Both the position numbers and the translations under genes were made by a program. Below are positions 39,905 through 48,789 of a DNA stretch of 64,000 bases, in pieces (position 1 is the stretch's first letter; each line of letters opens with the position of its first letter). The notes below the pieces were generated by a model. That model was not told where the DNA came from, searched no databases, and worked only from the letters and a program-made list of their open reading frames with translations. Source of the DNA: Paractinoplanes ovalisporus (lineage in GTDB: Bacteria; Actinomycetota; Actinomycetes; Mycobacteriales; Micromonosporaceae); contig NZ_JAENHP010000012.1 in NCBI RefSeq assembly GCF_016834655.1, positions 62,001 to 126,000 of the forward strand, read 5' to 3'.

Positions 39905-41017
39905 TCAGGCGGTGGAACAGGCCAGGTTGTTCACCGAGGGCGGCGCGGTGCCGTTACCCAGTAAGCCGAACGTGACGTATTTCCCGGCCCCGACCGTGCC
40001 GTTGTAACTGACGTTCTTGACCGTCACGAGGGAACCACTGCTGCTCGCGGTTCCGTTCCAGGCCTGGGTCAGGGTCTGCGATCCCGGCCAGGTCCACGAG
40101 ACGGTCCAGTTGCTGATGGCCGCGGTGTCGGCGTGCACCATCACCTCGGCCTGGAAGCCGCCGTTCCAGGCGCTGGCGATGTTGAACATCGCGTAGCACG
40201 CGGTCCCGCCCGCCGGCGGGGTGGTGGGCGGAGTCGTGGGCGGGGTCGTCGGCGGAGTTGTGGGCGGTGTGGTCGGAGGCGTGGTGGGCGGTGTGGTGGT
40301 GCCCCCGCCGCCGACGCCGGTCACCTCGCCGTTGCCGCCGTCGAACGTGACGTCGGAACAGCCGTAGAAGGTCTCGTTGCTGTCCGAGCGCTGCCACACC
40401 GAGTAGATGAGGTGGCGCCCGCTCTTGTTCGACGGCAGCGTCGCGTTCCAGTAGTAGTGGCCGTCGTCCGATCCCGGACCGCCCTGGTCGGGCGGGTTGG
40501 TCTCGCTGTCGAACGGCGTCGACTCGAGGTCGCTCCAGGCCAGGGCCCGGGTCGGGCTCCAGCTGTCCTTGGTGATGTAGAGGCGGAACGTGCCGGGGTG
40601 TTTGGCCCAGTTGTTGTACTGGATCTCGATCTGCCGGCCCGCGGTCAGGTGGGTCACCGGCCAGTCGTTGCGGGGCAGGTTGAAGCCCGTGAAGTTGTAC
40701 GGGCCACCGGTGCCGCCGGAGCAGAGCTCACCGTTGGGGATGAACCCGTCCATCCGGCCCGCGCCGTCCGAGCGGAGCACGGCGAACCAGTTGTAGAGCG
40801 AGTTCGTCCCGCTCTGGGCGACCGCGGCGGCACAGGCCGCGTTCTTCGGTTCGATCGCGCCCGTGTTCGGGTTGCGGCCGTCCTTGTAGCAGAGCCAGGT
40901 GCGGCTGCCCGGCACCATCATCGCGCCGTGCGCCTGGGCGGCGACGGGTGAGACAACGGCGCCCACACCCGCGGCGAGCAGTGCCGCCATCGCGTACATC
41001 AGGAATTTCCTGCGCAT
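39905..41017 (-). CDS. AA10 lytic polysaccharide monooxygenase with CBM2
   Basis: A 370-residue secreted enzyme from ATG 41017 with AGGAGG 9 nt upstream. The signal peptide ends AAQA-HGAMMVPG, so His30 becomes the mature N-terminal His of the copper brace; the second brace His is in NWAKHPGTFRLY. Conserved SRTWLCYKDG and the SGRHLIYSVWQRSDSNETFY strand match cellulose-active AA10. A (TPPT)n linker (about residues 230-265) leads to a C-terminal CBM2 (CYAMFNIASAWNGGFQAEV...). It cuts crystalline cellulose oxidatively and is the last gene of the operon, 13 bp after GH48. Confidence 0.95.
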   Translation of the reverse strand: MRRKFLMYAMAALLAAGVGAVVSPVAAQAHGAMMVPGSRTWLCYKDGRNPNTGAIEPKNAACAAAVAQSGTNSLYNWFAVLRSDGAGRMDGFIPNGELCSGGTGGPYNFTGFNLPRNDWPVTHLTAGRQIEIQYNNWAKHPGTFRLYITKDSWSPTRALAWSDLESTPFDSETNPPDQGGPGSDDGHYYWNATLPSNKSGRHLIYSVWQRSDSNETFYGCSDVTFDGGNGEVTGVGGGGTTTPPTTPPTTPPTTPPTTPPTTPPTTPPAGGTACYAMFNIASAWNGGFQAEVMVHADTAAISNWTVSWTWPGSQTLTQAWNGTASSSGSLVTVKNVSYNGTVGAGKYVTFGLLGNGTAPPSVNNLACSTA

Positions 41018-41030
41018 GGAAGGGAACCTC

Positions 41031-43946
41031 CTAACCGTTGGGGAACAGCCGGGCGAAGTCCGCGTAGCCGGTGGCCACGTCGACCTGGGCCCAGAAACGG
41101 TGGTAGTTGAACGTCGGCGCCGGTCCACCGTTGAGATACGCCTCAACCTTCGGGTAGTCCGGGTCGTTCTTGTAGAAGGAGCGGATGTCCAGGAAGGACA
41201 CCCCCGGCTTGATGGCGTCGCCGTTCGGCATCTTGCCGCTCCAGCCCGGCGGGATGTAGATGCCCTGGCCGGTCGACGCGTTGTAGGTGTCGTCCATCCG
41301 GTTGTAGTCGGCGCGGGTCTCGGTGACCGAGACACCCTTCGAGTCCTTCTTGGTCCAGATCGCGTCGAGCAGGTTCTTGGCCGCGTTCTTGGCCGTGGTG
41401 CTGCCCGACTTGGCCGCGTAGTAGGTCAGCAGCTTGGCGAACGAGCCCGCCACGCCGAGGTCCTGACCCTTGCTGGTCACCGTGACGTGCAGGTTGGTGT
41501 TGGCCGCGGGCGACGACGGATTCCAGGTGGCGGGGGCGCCCGACCACGCCATGTCGGACGGGATCGAGAAGTCGGTCGCCGTGATGTCGCTGTTCGCCAG
41601 CGCCCACGGAACCCACTTGTCGAGCACCGACTTGGCCTTGGCGTCGTTGGTCAGGTAGTAGTACTCGGCCAGCCGCTCGAGCGACCACGTCTGCATGCCG
41701 AACCAGCGGTTCGACGGCGGGTCCTCATAGACCGGGGCTTCCACGTACGCAAGACCGTAGAACGTCGGCACGCCGGCCGGGCGGGCCTGGTAGCTGCCGT
41801 TCCAGCTGTTCGTCGCGCCGCCGGCGATCGCGCCCTCGGACGACTGCAGCCACTGGTAGAACTCGAGCTGCCGGTTGAGGCTGGCCTGCCAGTCGGCCTT
41901 GGCCGTGGGCGACTTCGGCGCGAAGGCGCTCACGTTGGACAGCACGTAGGCCGCCATCGGGTTCTGGTAGCCGAAGTGGCTGGTGCTCGAGCCGATCCGC
42001 CACGCCCAGCCGGCGCTGGTGTCGGTCGCGCCACCCCAGGCGTAGTACCAGGACATCAGGTTGTTGGAGGCGTTCTTGCCGGTGCCCGCCGCGCACGAGG
42101 TCGAGGCGCAGCCCGGCTGCTTGAAGTACTTGTCGTAGAACGAGTAGCGCAGGTAGTCGCCCATCTTGGCCGCGTTGGTCACGGCCGAGGTCAGCTGCGA
42201 CTGCTTGCCCTGCTCGGTGGCCCAGGTGTACGCCCAGTACGCCGCCTGCACCGCGCGCGAGTCCGCGTCCGGAGCGTTGGTGTACTTCCACTGCCGGGCG
42301 TAGCTGGAGTCCTTGGTGAACAGATCGAGGTAACCGTTAGGGCCGCCGTGCTTGAACGTGTCGCAGCTCGGCTGGGGCACGGTTTCGAACGTCGACTCCT
42401 GCGGGCCGCGCTGGAAGGTGTTGATGTACACGTTCTTCGAGGTGCCGTCGCCGCAGTGGCCGAAGCCGTAGACGTTGTCGACGTCCAGCAGCCAGTGCAT
42501 GCCGTAGATGTCGTCGGTGCCGTACGCGCTCTTGAGCTCCGAGGCCAGCGGGTCGCTGCCCACCGAGACGCTCTGGTCGAGCTGCGACGGATACTGCGAC
42601 GGCAGCGGGTATTCCGCCGCGTAGGTCGCCGGCTTCGACGCGTTGTAGTTGGCGTTGGTCGGCTGGTCGGCGTGCGACGGGATGATGTACTTCTCCATCG
42701 TCGCCCAGGCGCTGTTGAACGGCGCCCAGTCACCCGCCGTGTGCCCGTACTCGGCCTCGAGCCACAGCCAGTAGCTGAACGCCTCGGAGGTGGTCTCGTG
42801 GCCGTGGTCGGGCGCCTCGTCGATCAGCGTCTCGATCGAGTGGTAGGGCACGCCGTCGGGGCTGAAGTAGCCGTTGGCCGGGTTCTTGATGTCGTTGTAC
42901 ATCTGGGTGAACCGGCTGTCCGGTGCTCCCACCCGTACGACCTGGGCGTTGACCGACGCCGCGGTGTGCCCGGAAGCGGTCACGCCGAAGGTGGCCGTCG
43001 CGCCGACCGCGGCCGCGCTGGTCGCCGCCACCGTCACCGTCTGACCGGTGCTCCAGTTCGACGGGGTGAAGGTGAGGGAGGCCGGCGTGGCCGAGACCGC
43101 TGTCGAGCCGGCGCTGCGGGCCACGGCGACGGTCACGTTGGCCGTGGGCGCCTTGGACAGCGACACCTTGAAGGTGCCGTTGCCGCCGACCGGCACCGAC
43201 ACGAAGGTCGAGTCGGTGACCACGGCCGGGGTGGTGGCGGCGTCGACGAATACCGGTACAGCGGCGGTGTTGCTCTTGTTGCCCGCCGCGTCGTACGCGA
43301 TCGCCTGCAGCTGGTAGGCCGCGCTCTGGGCCGGCACCCCGGTCCAGGTGTACGTCCAGGGCGCTGCTGTGTCGGTGTTGAGCAGCAGCCCGTCGTGGTA
43401 GAACTCGACCTTCGAGACCGAGCCGCCGCTGGGAACGGTCGGCACGGCCGTGATCGGGATCGAGGCCGGCGCGGTGAAGCGGGTGTTGGCGGCCGGGCTG
43501 GTGATCTCGACCGTCGGCGCCTGGGCGGCGCCGTTGCAGCGGGTCCCGTTGAGCGAGAACGCCGTCGGCACCGGGTTGGCCGAGCCGAACGTGCCGTTGA
43601 AGCCGGTGCTCACGGTCGCGTTCGTGCCCAGATTGCCGTTCCACGCCGCGTTGGCGACGGTGACGTTCTGGCCGCTCTGCGTGTAGACGCCGCTCCAGCC
43701 CTGGGTCACCCGCTGTGACGCGTCGGGGAAGGCGTACTCGAGCCGCCAGGAGCTCACCGGGTCGCCGGTGTTGGTGATGGCGATGTCGCCGGTGAACCCG
43801 CCGGTCCACTGACTCTGCACCTTGTAGACCACGGTGCAACTGGCGGCGGCATGTGCCGGGACGCCGGCCACGAGGGCCGCTCCGGCGCCGAGGACGGCGG
43901 CGCCGGAGACGGCCAGCACGCGTCTGGCCCTGGTTCTGACTTGCAC
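41031..43946 (-). CDS. GH48 reducing-end cellobiohydrolase with N-terminal CBM2
   Basis: A 971-residue secreted exocellulase from GTG 43946. Order: signal peptide (1-33), CBM2 (about 35-137, CTVVYKVQSQWTGGFTGDI), an Ig-like domain (about 143-235), a second beta domain (about 238-335) and the GH48 catalytic domain from about residue 340. The GH48 part shows APDHGHETTSEAFSYWLWLE (with the presumed acid Glu), DDIYGMHWLLDVDNVYGFG, SWYYAWGGATDT, MAWSGAPATW and the long C-terminal block ending ADFARLFPNG. It releases cellobiose from reducing ends and is usually a marker of a true cellulolytic organism. Confidence 0.97.
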   Translation of the reverse strand: MQVRTRARRVLAVSGAAVLGAGAALVAGVPAHAAASCTVVYKVQSQWTGGFTGDIAITNTGDPVSSWRLEYAFPDASQRVTQGWSGVYTQSGQNVTVANAAWNGNLGTNATVSTGFNGTFGSANPVPTAFSLNGTRCNGAAQAPTVEITSPAANTRFTAPASIPITAVPTVPSGGSVSKVEFYHDGLLLNTDTAAPWTYTWTGVPAQSAAYQLQAIAYDAAGNKSNTAAVPVFVDAATTPAVVTDSTFVSVPVGGNGTFKVSLSKAPTANVTVAVARSAGSTAVSATPASLTFTPSNWSTGQTVTVAATSAAAVGATATFGVTASGHTAASVNAQVVRVGAPDSRFTQMYNDIKNPANGYFSPDGVPYHSIETLIDEAPDHGHETTSEAFSYWLWLEAEYGHTAGDWAPFNSAWATMEKYIIPSHADQPTNANYNASKPATYAAEYPLPSQYPSQLDQSVSVGSDPLASELKSAYGTDDIYGMHWLLDVDNVYGFGHCGDGTSKNVYINTFQRGPQESTFETVPQPSCDTFKHGGPNGYLDLFTKDSSYARQWKYTNAPDADSRAVQAAYWAYTWATEQGKQSQLTSAVTNAAKMGDYLRYSFYDKYFKQPGCASTSCAAGTGKNASNNLMSWYYAWGGATDTSAGWAWRIGSSTSHFGYQNPMAAYVLSNVSAFAPKSPTAKADWQASLNRQLEFYQWLQSSEGAIAGGATNSWNGSYQARPAGVPTFYGLAYVEAPVYEDPPSNRWFGMQTWSLERLAEYYYLTNDAKAKSVLDKWVPWALANSDITATDFSIPSDMAWSGAPATWNPSSPAANTNLHVTVTSKGQDLGVAGSFAKLLTYYAAKSGSTTAKNAAKNLLDAIWTKKDSKGVSVTETRADYNRMDDTYNASTGQGIYIPPGWSGKMPNGDAIKPGVSFLDIRSFYKNDPDYPKVEAYLNGGPAPTFNYHRFWAQVDVATGYADFARLFPNG

Positions 43947-43974
43947 GGGGATGTCCTTTCTGCGGGGAGGCGCG

Positions 43975-46641
43975 CTACGCCGGAGCGCAGGTGACCGGGG
44001 AGGGGACGGGGTTGGTGCTGCCGCTGGTGCTTCCGAGGAAGCCGAAGGTGGCGCTCGCGCCCGCGGCCAGGGCGCCGTTCCAGGAGGCGTTGCGCACGCT
44101 GACCGCGGTGCCGGTCTGCGTGGGGGCGCCGCCCCACAGCTGGGTGATGGTCTGGCCGGCGGTGAAGGTCCAGCCGACGGTCCAGGCGGTGGTCAGGGTC
44201 GTGCCGGTGTTGGTCACCGTCACCTCACCCTGGAAGCCGCCACCCCACGAGCCGGTGACCTTGTACGACGCCGTGCAGCCCCCGGTGGGGTTCGGCGGTG
44301 TCGTGGGCGGCGTGGTCGGCGGGGTGGTGGGCGGTGTCGTAGGAGGCGTCGTCGGCGGGGTCGTGGGTGGAGTGGTCGGCGGGGTGGTCGGCGGCGTGGT
44401 GGGGGTGCCGCCGGTCCGGTCGGCGTAGAGGATTCCGCGCCCGTTGGTGCCCAGATAGACACGGCCGTAGATGCGGGGATCGCCGGCCAGGGCGTCACCG
44501 GCATTGCCGTACTGGTGCTGGTCGTCGTTGATCCGGACCCACGAGCCGCCGGTGTTGTCGGAGCGGAACACCCCGGTGACGCCGTCGACCGTGCCGACCA
44601 GGAAGACCGCCGGGTGGGTGGCCCCCGGCGCCGCCTTGCCGAACGCGACGTTGATGCCCGAGGTCACCGACGCCACCTTGGTGAAGGTCGCGCCGGAGTC
44701 GGTCGAGCGCAGCAACCCGCTCTCCCCCGCGAACCAGACGTTGCCCGCCGCGCCGGGAACGGCCTTCAGGTGCAGCCGGCCGGTCGTCGGCATGGTGGCC
44801 GCCGACGCCGTGAAGGAGGCGCCGCCGTCCTTGCTCGTGTAGAACTTCCCTCCCGCATACGCGTAGAAGGTCCTGGGGTCGACGCGGTCCGACTCGACGA
44901 CGGCGCCGGCCGGGATGCCGCTCGACGCGGTCCAGGAGCTGCCCCGCGTGGTCGAGTAGTGCACGCCCGCACCGACCGGCGACCAGACCATGGAGCCCGC
45001 GTCGGCGCCGACCGCGATCGTGCCGCCGCCGGTCACCCCGCCCGGCTCCTGCCCCTGGTACCAGTTCTTGCCGCCGTCGCTGGAGATGCCGATGTGCGGG
45101 GCCGCGTCGGCGTTGCCGACCCGCGCGAAGACGAGCGGGTTGAGCTCGGCGAAGTCCAGCGACGTGTTGCTGCCCAGCGAGGGGGTGTCGTGGAAGTTGG
45201 GCTGCACCGCGTCGAGCGAGGCGTGGTGGAAGCCGCCGATGTCACCCAGCGCGCTGACCAGCGGCGCCCCCGAGGGCGGGCTGGCCAGGTCGAGGACGGC
45301 CGTCTCCTCCAGGCCCTTGGCCATCGGCCGGATCGTGAACGTGGTGTTGCTGTCCCAGTTGGTCAGCTGGGTGGTGCCGTAGATGGTGGCGCCGGTGCCG
45401 TACATCATCCGGGCCGAGTTGAACGGGTCGATCTCGAGCGACTCGTTCATCCAGCCGAGCTTCGGGGTCGACTCGGGCGGCTGCGGGTTGGTGTTGAAGT
45501 CGAGCCACGGATTGGCCGAGATGTCCATGGTGTAGCGCTTCGACACCGACGGATAGCTGGTGAAGTCCCAAATACGCGTCCAGGTGGCGCCGTTGTCGGT
45601 GCTGCGGAAGAAGATCGCGTCGGGCCACCAGGAGATCTGCGTGGCGACCATCAGCGTGCCGGGTTTCTGCCGGTCGACGGTCAGTCCCGAGTAGCCGTAG
45701 TAGGCGTCGGCCGCCGGCGTCGGCGAGATGTTCGTCCACGCCCCGGTCGTCATGTCGAACCGCTGCACCTGGCCGGCCCCGCCGTCGTACGGGCCGCCGG
45801 TGTCGCTGGTCGCGATGAACAGATAATTTCCCTGTACGACACCCTTGTGCGCGATGTATCCGGTGGGCTGCCCCGCGATGCGCTCCCAGGTCGCGCCGCC
45901 GTCGAGGGACCGGTAGACCGGGTTCTGCTTGTCGGCGACGCCCACGTAGATCTGGTTCGCCGCGCCGAAGGTGACCCAGGTCAGGCCCTGGTTCTGGTTC
46001 AGATAGCCGTTGGGGTCGTTCGGGTCCTGCACGTAGTTGCCGGCGTTCGGGAAATTGGTGACCTTGGCCCAGGTCACGCCGTAGTCGGTGCTGCGCCAGA
46101 GCCCGTTTCCGCCCTCGGCGGCGAAATAGACGTTCCGGTTGTTGTTCGGGTCGACGGCGAGCCGCTCCCCCATGCCCCGGCCCGGCATGTTGCCGCCGTT
46201 CTTGAACGGCAGTTTCGTGACCTGCCAGGTGTCGCCCTTGTCGGTCGACCGCAGAATGGCGCCGTTGTTCGGGTCCCAGCTGTTGGTGTACATGCCGACC
46301 GCGGCGTAGACCCGTTTGGTGTCGACCGGGTCGGGCGCGATGCTCAGCACGCCGTTGTAGCCCCAGTTGTCCTGGCCGACCCAGTCGAGCAGCGGGGTCC
46401 AGCTCTGGCCGCTCTCGTTCCAGCGGTAGGCGCCGCCGATGTCCGTACGGGCGTAGATGAGGTTCCGCTCGCCCGGGTTGAAGACGATGCCGGGCACGAA
46501 GCCGCCGCCGTCGATCCGGACGTTCTTCCAGACGTACGGGTCGGCGGCGGCCGCGGTGGCCACCAGCGGCCTGGCCATGACCATGACGGTTGCGCTGATC
46601 AGGGCAGCGGTGACGACCGCGGCGACGGTGGACCTTCGCAT
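43975..46641 (-). CDS. GH74 xyloglucanase with C-terminal CBM2
   Basis: An 888-residue secreted enzyme from ATG 46641 with a signal peptide of about 33 residues. The GH74 double seven-bladed propeller carries repeated Asp-box-like turns (RSTDKGDTWQ, RSTDYGVTWAK, RSLDGGATWER, RSTDNGATWTR). The catalytic Asp residues are expected in YARTDIGGAYRW and in the second propeller. A (TTPP)n linker near residue 770 joins it to CBM2 (CTASYKVTGSWGGGFQGEV). It attacks xyloglucan and other beta-1,4-glucans from within. First gene of the operon; a CebR-type box lies 30 bp upstream. Confidence 0.96.
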   Translation of the reverse strand: MRRSTVAAVVTAALISATVMVMARPLVATAAAADPYVWKNVRIDGGGFVPGIVFNPGERNLIYARTDIGGAYRWNESGQSWTPLLDWVGQDNWGYNGVLSIAPDPVDTKRVYAAVGMYTNSWDPNNGAILRSTDKGDTWQVTKLPFKNGGNMPGRGMGERLAVDPNNNRNVYFAAEGGNGLWRSTDYGVTWAKVTNFPNAGNYVQDPNDPNGYLNQNQGLTWVTFGAANQIYVGVADKQNPVYRSLDGGATWERIAGQPTGYIAHKGVVQGNYLFIATSDTGGPYDGGAGQVQRFDMTTGAWTNISPTPAADAYYGYSGLTVDRQKPGTLMVATQISWWPDAIFFRSTDNGATWTRIWDFTSYPSVSKRYTMDISANPWLDFNTNPQPPESTPKLGWMNESLEIDPFNSARMMYGTGATIYGTTQLTNWDSNTTFTIRPMAKGLEETAVLDLASPPSGAPLVSALGDIGGFHHASLDAVQPNFHDTPSLGSNTSLDFAELNPLVFARVGNADAAPHIGISSDGGKNWYQGQEPGGVTGGGTIAVGADAGSMVWSPVGAGVHYSTTRGSSWTASSGIPAGAVVESDRVDPRTFYAYAGGKFYTSKDGGASFTASAATMPTTGRLHLKAVPGAAGNVWFAGESGLLRSTDSGATFTKVASVTSGINVAFGKAAPGATHPAVFLVGTVDGVTGVFRSDNTGGSWVRINDDQHQYGNAGDALAGDPRIYGRVYLGTNGRGILYADRTGGTPTTPPTTPPTTPPTTPPTTPPTTPPTTPPTTPPTTPPNPTGGCTASYKVTGSWGGGFQGEVTVTNTGTTLTTAWTVGWTFTAGQTITQLWGGAPTQTGTAVSVRNASWNGALAAGASATFGFLGSTSGSTNPVPSPVTCAPA

Positions 46642-47077
46642 CCTCGACCTTCCATTGATGAGCTTCTACATGGGAGCGCTCCCAGAAGGGTCGTGTGCGC
46701 GTCACACCGCTGTCAAGCCCTGGAAACCAGGAGTTGACAATCGTGCATATCTTGGGGAATCTGCTGGGCGCGGGCGGGCGCGCGTGATCGCGGTCCGGCC
46801 ACGGCCCCGCGGCAGCACAGCCGCGTCCCCGGCGACCCCGGAACAGCCCCGCACCACCGGATCGTGGTTAATTTTCACCGGACTGGGAAAACCACGTACG
46901 GTATTGAACGATTTAAATTGCGGTAATCGCCGGCGAACAACTCGGCAACTCTAAGGAATGAACCCATAACCGTACGTCAGGGATTTGCACGACGTTTTTC
47001 TGCGCTGTGTATCATCTGGCCTGGAATACGGGAGGGGCGCCAGTGACGCCAGGTCGCCCGCGGTGGAGGAGCGTTTG
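46642..47077. other. 436-bp divergent region between GH74 and UDP-glucose dehydrogenase genes
   Basis: Holds the CebR-type box near the GH74 end. The stretch 46865-47020 is strikingly AT-rich for this genome and should contain the dehydrogenase promoter: TTGCAC at 46985 with a TGTATC/TATCAT -10 candidate 17-19 nt on. No gene seen. Confidence 0.5.
46671..46684. promoter_or_regulatory. CebR-type operator (cellobiose-responsive)
   Basis: TGGGAGCGCTCCCA is a perfect 14-bp palindrome identical to the CebR box known from Streptomyces and related actinomycetes. It lies 30 bp upstream of the GH74 start, so cellobiose should derepress the whole GH74-GH48-AA10 operon. The cebR gene itself is not in the window. 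Confidence 0.92.
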
Positions 47078-48442
47078 ATGAGGGTTTGTGTCGTCGGCAC
47101 CGGTTACGTCGGGCTGACCACCGGTGTGAGCCTGGCCTTCCTGGGCCACGAGGTCACCTGCATCGACCTCGACCAGGAAAAAGTCGACATGCTGCGCGGG
47201 GGCAAGTGCCCCATCTATGAGCCCGGCATGGAGGAGTTGCTGGCCGAGGCCGCGCCCAACCTGACGTTCACCACCAGTTACGCCGAGGGCGTCCCGGGCG
47301 CCGACGTGGTCTTCGTGGCGGTGCAGACCCCGTCCGCGGCCGACGGCAGCCCCGACCTGCGCTACCTGCGCTCGGCGGCCGAGAGCGTGGCCCAGAATCT
47401 CGACCACGAGTTCACCGTTGTGGTCAACAAGTCGACCGTTCCGATCGGCAGCGGCAACTGGGTCGACGCGATTCTGCGCGATTCGTTCGCGCAGCGCGCC
47501 GACCGGCCGGAGAAGTGCGAATTCTCGGTCGCGTCGAATCCGGAGTTCCTGCGTGAGGGCAACGCGATCCACGACACGCTGTTCCCCGACCGCATCGTCA
47601 TCGGCTCCGACAATCCGCGCGCGCTCGAGGTGCTCAACCACCTCTACCGGCCGCTGATCAACCAGACCTTCACCCCGCCGAGCTTCCAGCCCCGGCCCGA
47701 CGACACCACGGCCGTCCCGCTGGTCTCGACCGACCTGGCCTCGGCCGAGCTGATCAAATACGCGGCCAACGCGTTCCTGGCCCTGAAGATCAGCTATGTG
47801 AACGAGATCGGCCAGCTGGCCGGCAAGGTCGGCGCCGACATCACTGAGGTGGCCCGGGGCATCGGCCTCGACCAGCGCATCGGCTCGCGCTTCCTCGAGC
47901 CCGGCGTGGGCTGGGGCGGCTCCTGCTTCGGCAAGGACACCAAGGCGCTGATCGCCACCGCCTCGGAATACAAGTACGAGATGCCGATCGTCCAGGCCGC
48001 CCGCGACGTCAACCAGCGTCAGCGCGAGATCGCGGTCGAGCGCCTGCAGAGCGAGCTGCGCATCCTCAAGGGCCGCAAGATCGGCCTCCTCGGTGTCGCG
48101 TTCAAGCCCAACACCGACGACCTGCGCGACTCGCCGGCGCTCGACATCGCGGGCCTGCTGCTGGCCCGGGGCGCCCGGGTCAAGCTGCACGACCCGATCG
48201 CCGGCGAGCGGTTCCGCCGCGAATACCCCGACATGGCCCCGCACCTGAGCGAGACCCTCGACGGCGTGTTCGACGACTGCGACGCCGTGGTGCTGGTGAC
48301 CAAGTGGGCGCAATACCTCGAACTCGACTGGGGCAAGTTCGTCGGCCTCATGCGGACCCCGATCGTGCTCGACGGCCGCAACGTGCTCGACCCCGAGAGG
48401 ATGGCCCGCCTCGGCTTCAAGTACCTCTCGATGGCCGGCTGA
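47078..48442 (+). CDS. ugd: UDP-glucose/GDP-mannose 6-dehydrogenase family (UDP-glucose 6-dehydrogenase)
   Basis: A 454-residue enzyme; ATG 47078 has GGAGGA at the right distance. The NAD-binding N-terminus is RVCVVGTGYVGLTTGVSLAF, with VVNKSTVPIGSG and SNPEFLREGNAIHD. The catalytic Cys is in GVGWGGSCFGKDTKAL, and LIKYAANAFLALKISYVNE and LGVAFKPNTDDLRDSP are family blocks. It oxidises UDP-glucose to UDP-glucuronate, a precursor for surface polysaccharides. It is monocistronic, closed by a strong terminator. Confidence 0.93.
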   Translation: MRVCVVGTGYVGLTTGVSLAFLGHEVTCIDLDQEKVDMLRGGKCPIYEPGMEELLAEAAPNLTFTTSYAEGVPGADVVFVAVQTPSAADGSPDLRYLRSAAESVAQNLDHEFTVVVNKSTVPIGSGNWVDAILRDSFAQRADRPEKCEFSVASNPEFLREGNAIHDTLFPDRIVIGSDNPRALEVLNHLYRPLINQTFTPPSFQPRPDDTTAVPLVSTDLASAELIKYAANAFLALKISYVNEIGQLAGKVGADITEVARGIGLDQRIGSRFLEPGVGWGGSCFGKDTKALIATASEYKYEMPIVQAARDVNQRQREIAVERLQSELRILKGRKIGLLGVAFKPNTDDLRDSPALDIAGLLLARGARVKLHDPIAGERFRREYPDMAPHLSETLDGVFDDCDAVVLVTKWAQYLELDWGKFVGLMRTPIVLDGRNVLDPERMARLGFKYLSMAG

Positions 48443-48520
48443 CCCCCTGGCTCGATGGTGGGCCGGCTTGACGGCCGGCACCCCTACCCGCACCGGCTTC
48501 ATGGTCGGTATCGACCGAAC

Positions 48521-48569
48521 AGACCACCCCGCCCTCGGATATTCGCCGATATCCCGGGCGGGGTGGTCT
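48521..48569 (+). terminator. Strong hairpin terminator after ugd
   Basis: Arms AGACCACCCCGCCC (48521-48534) and GGGCGGGGTGGTCT (48556-48569) pair perfectly over 14 bp; the loop contains an additional GGATAT/ATATCC pairing. A short T-rich stretch follows. Confidence 0.9.
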
Positions 48570-48789
48570 GTCTTTGGCTAGGGTCCTTGTGAGGCGCTTT
48601 TCGCGGCCTGACCAGGGGCTCTACCTTAACCGGTTAAGGCGTCCGGAGCAGCGACGCCGTATCGTTACCGAGTCGATCAAGCGGAAATCATTGCGCAATG
48701 TGCCGGTTACCTCTTGACTGTGATCCAAGTAGCGCTTCGGACGGCGACGTCTCCGGACGTCGGAAGCGCGATTTGACATAGGGAGCGGT
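48570..48789. promoter_or_regulatory. Upstream region of the sugar ABC importer
   Basis: Contains the perfect 16-bp palindrome CCTTAACCGGTTAAGG at 48624-48639 and AT-rich blocks after it. The palindrome has the even-length central CG form of LacI-family operators. Confidence 0.6.
48624..48639. promoter_or_regulatory. 16-bp perfect palindrome, probable LacI-family operator
   Basis: CCTTAACCGGTTAAGG, 150 bp before the binding-protein gene. LacI-type repressors commonly control such importers; no regulator gene is adjacent. Confidence 0.65.
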
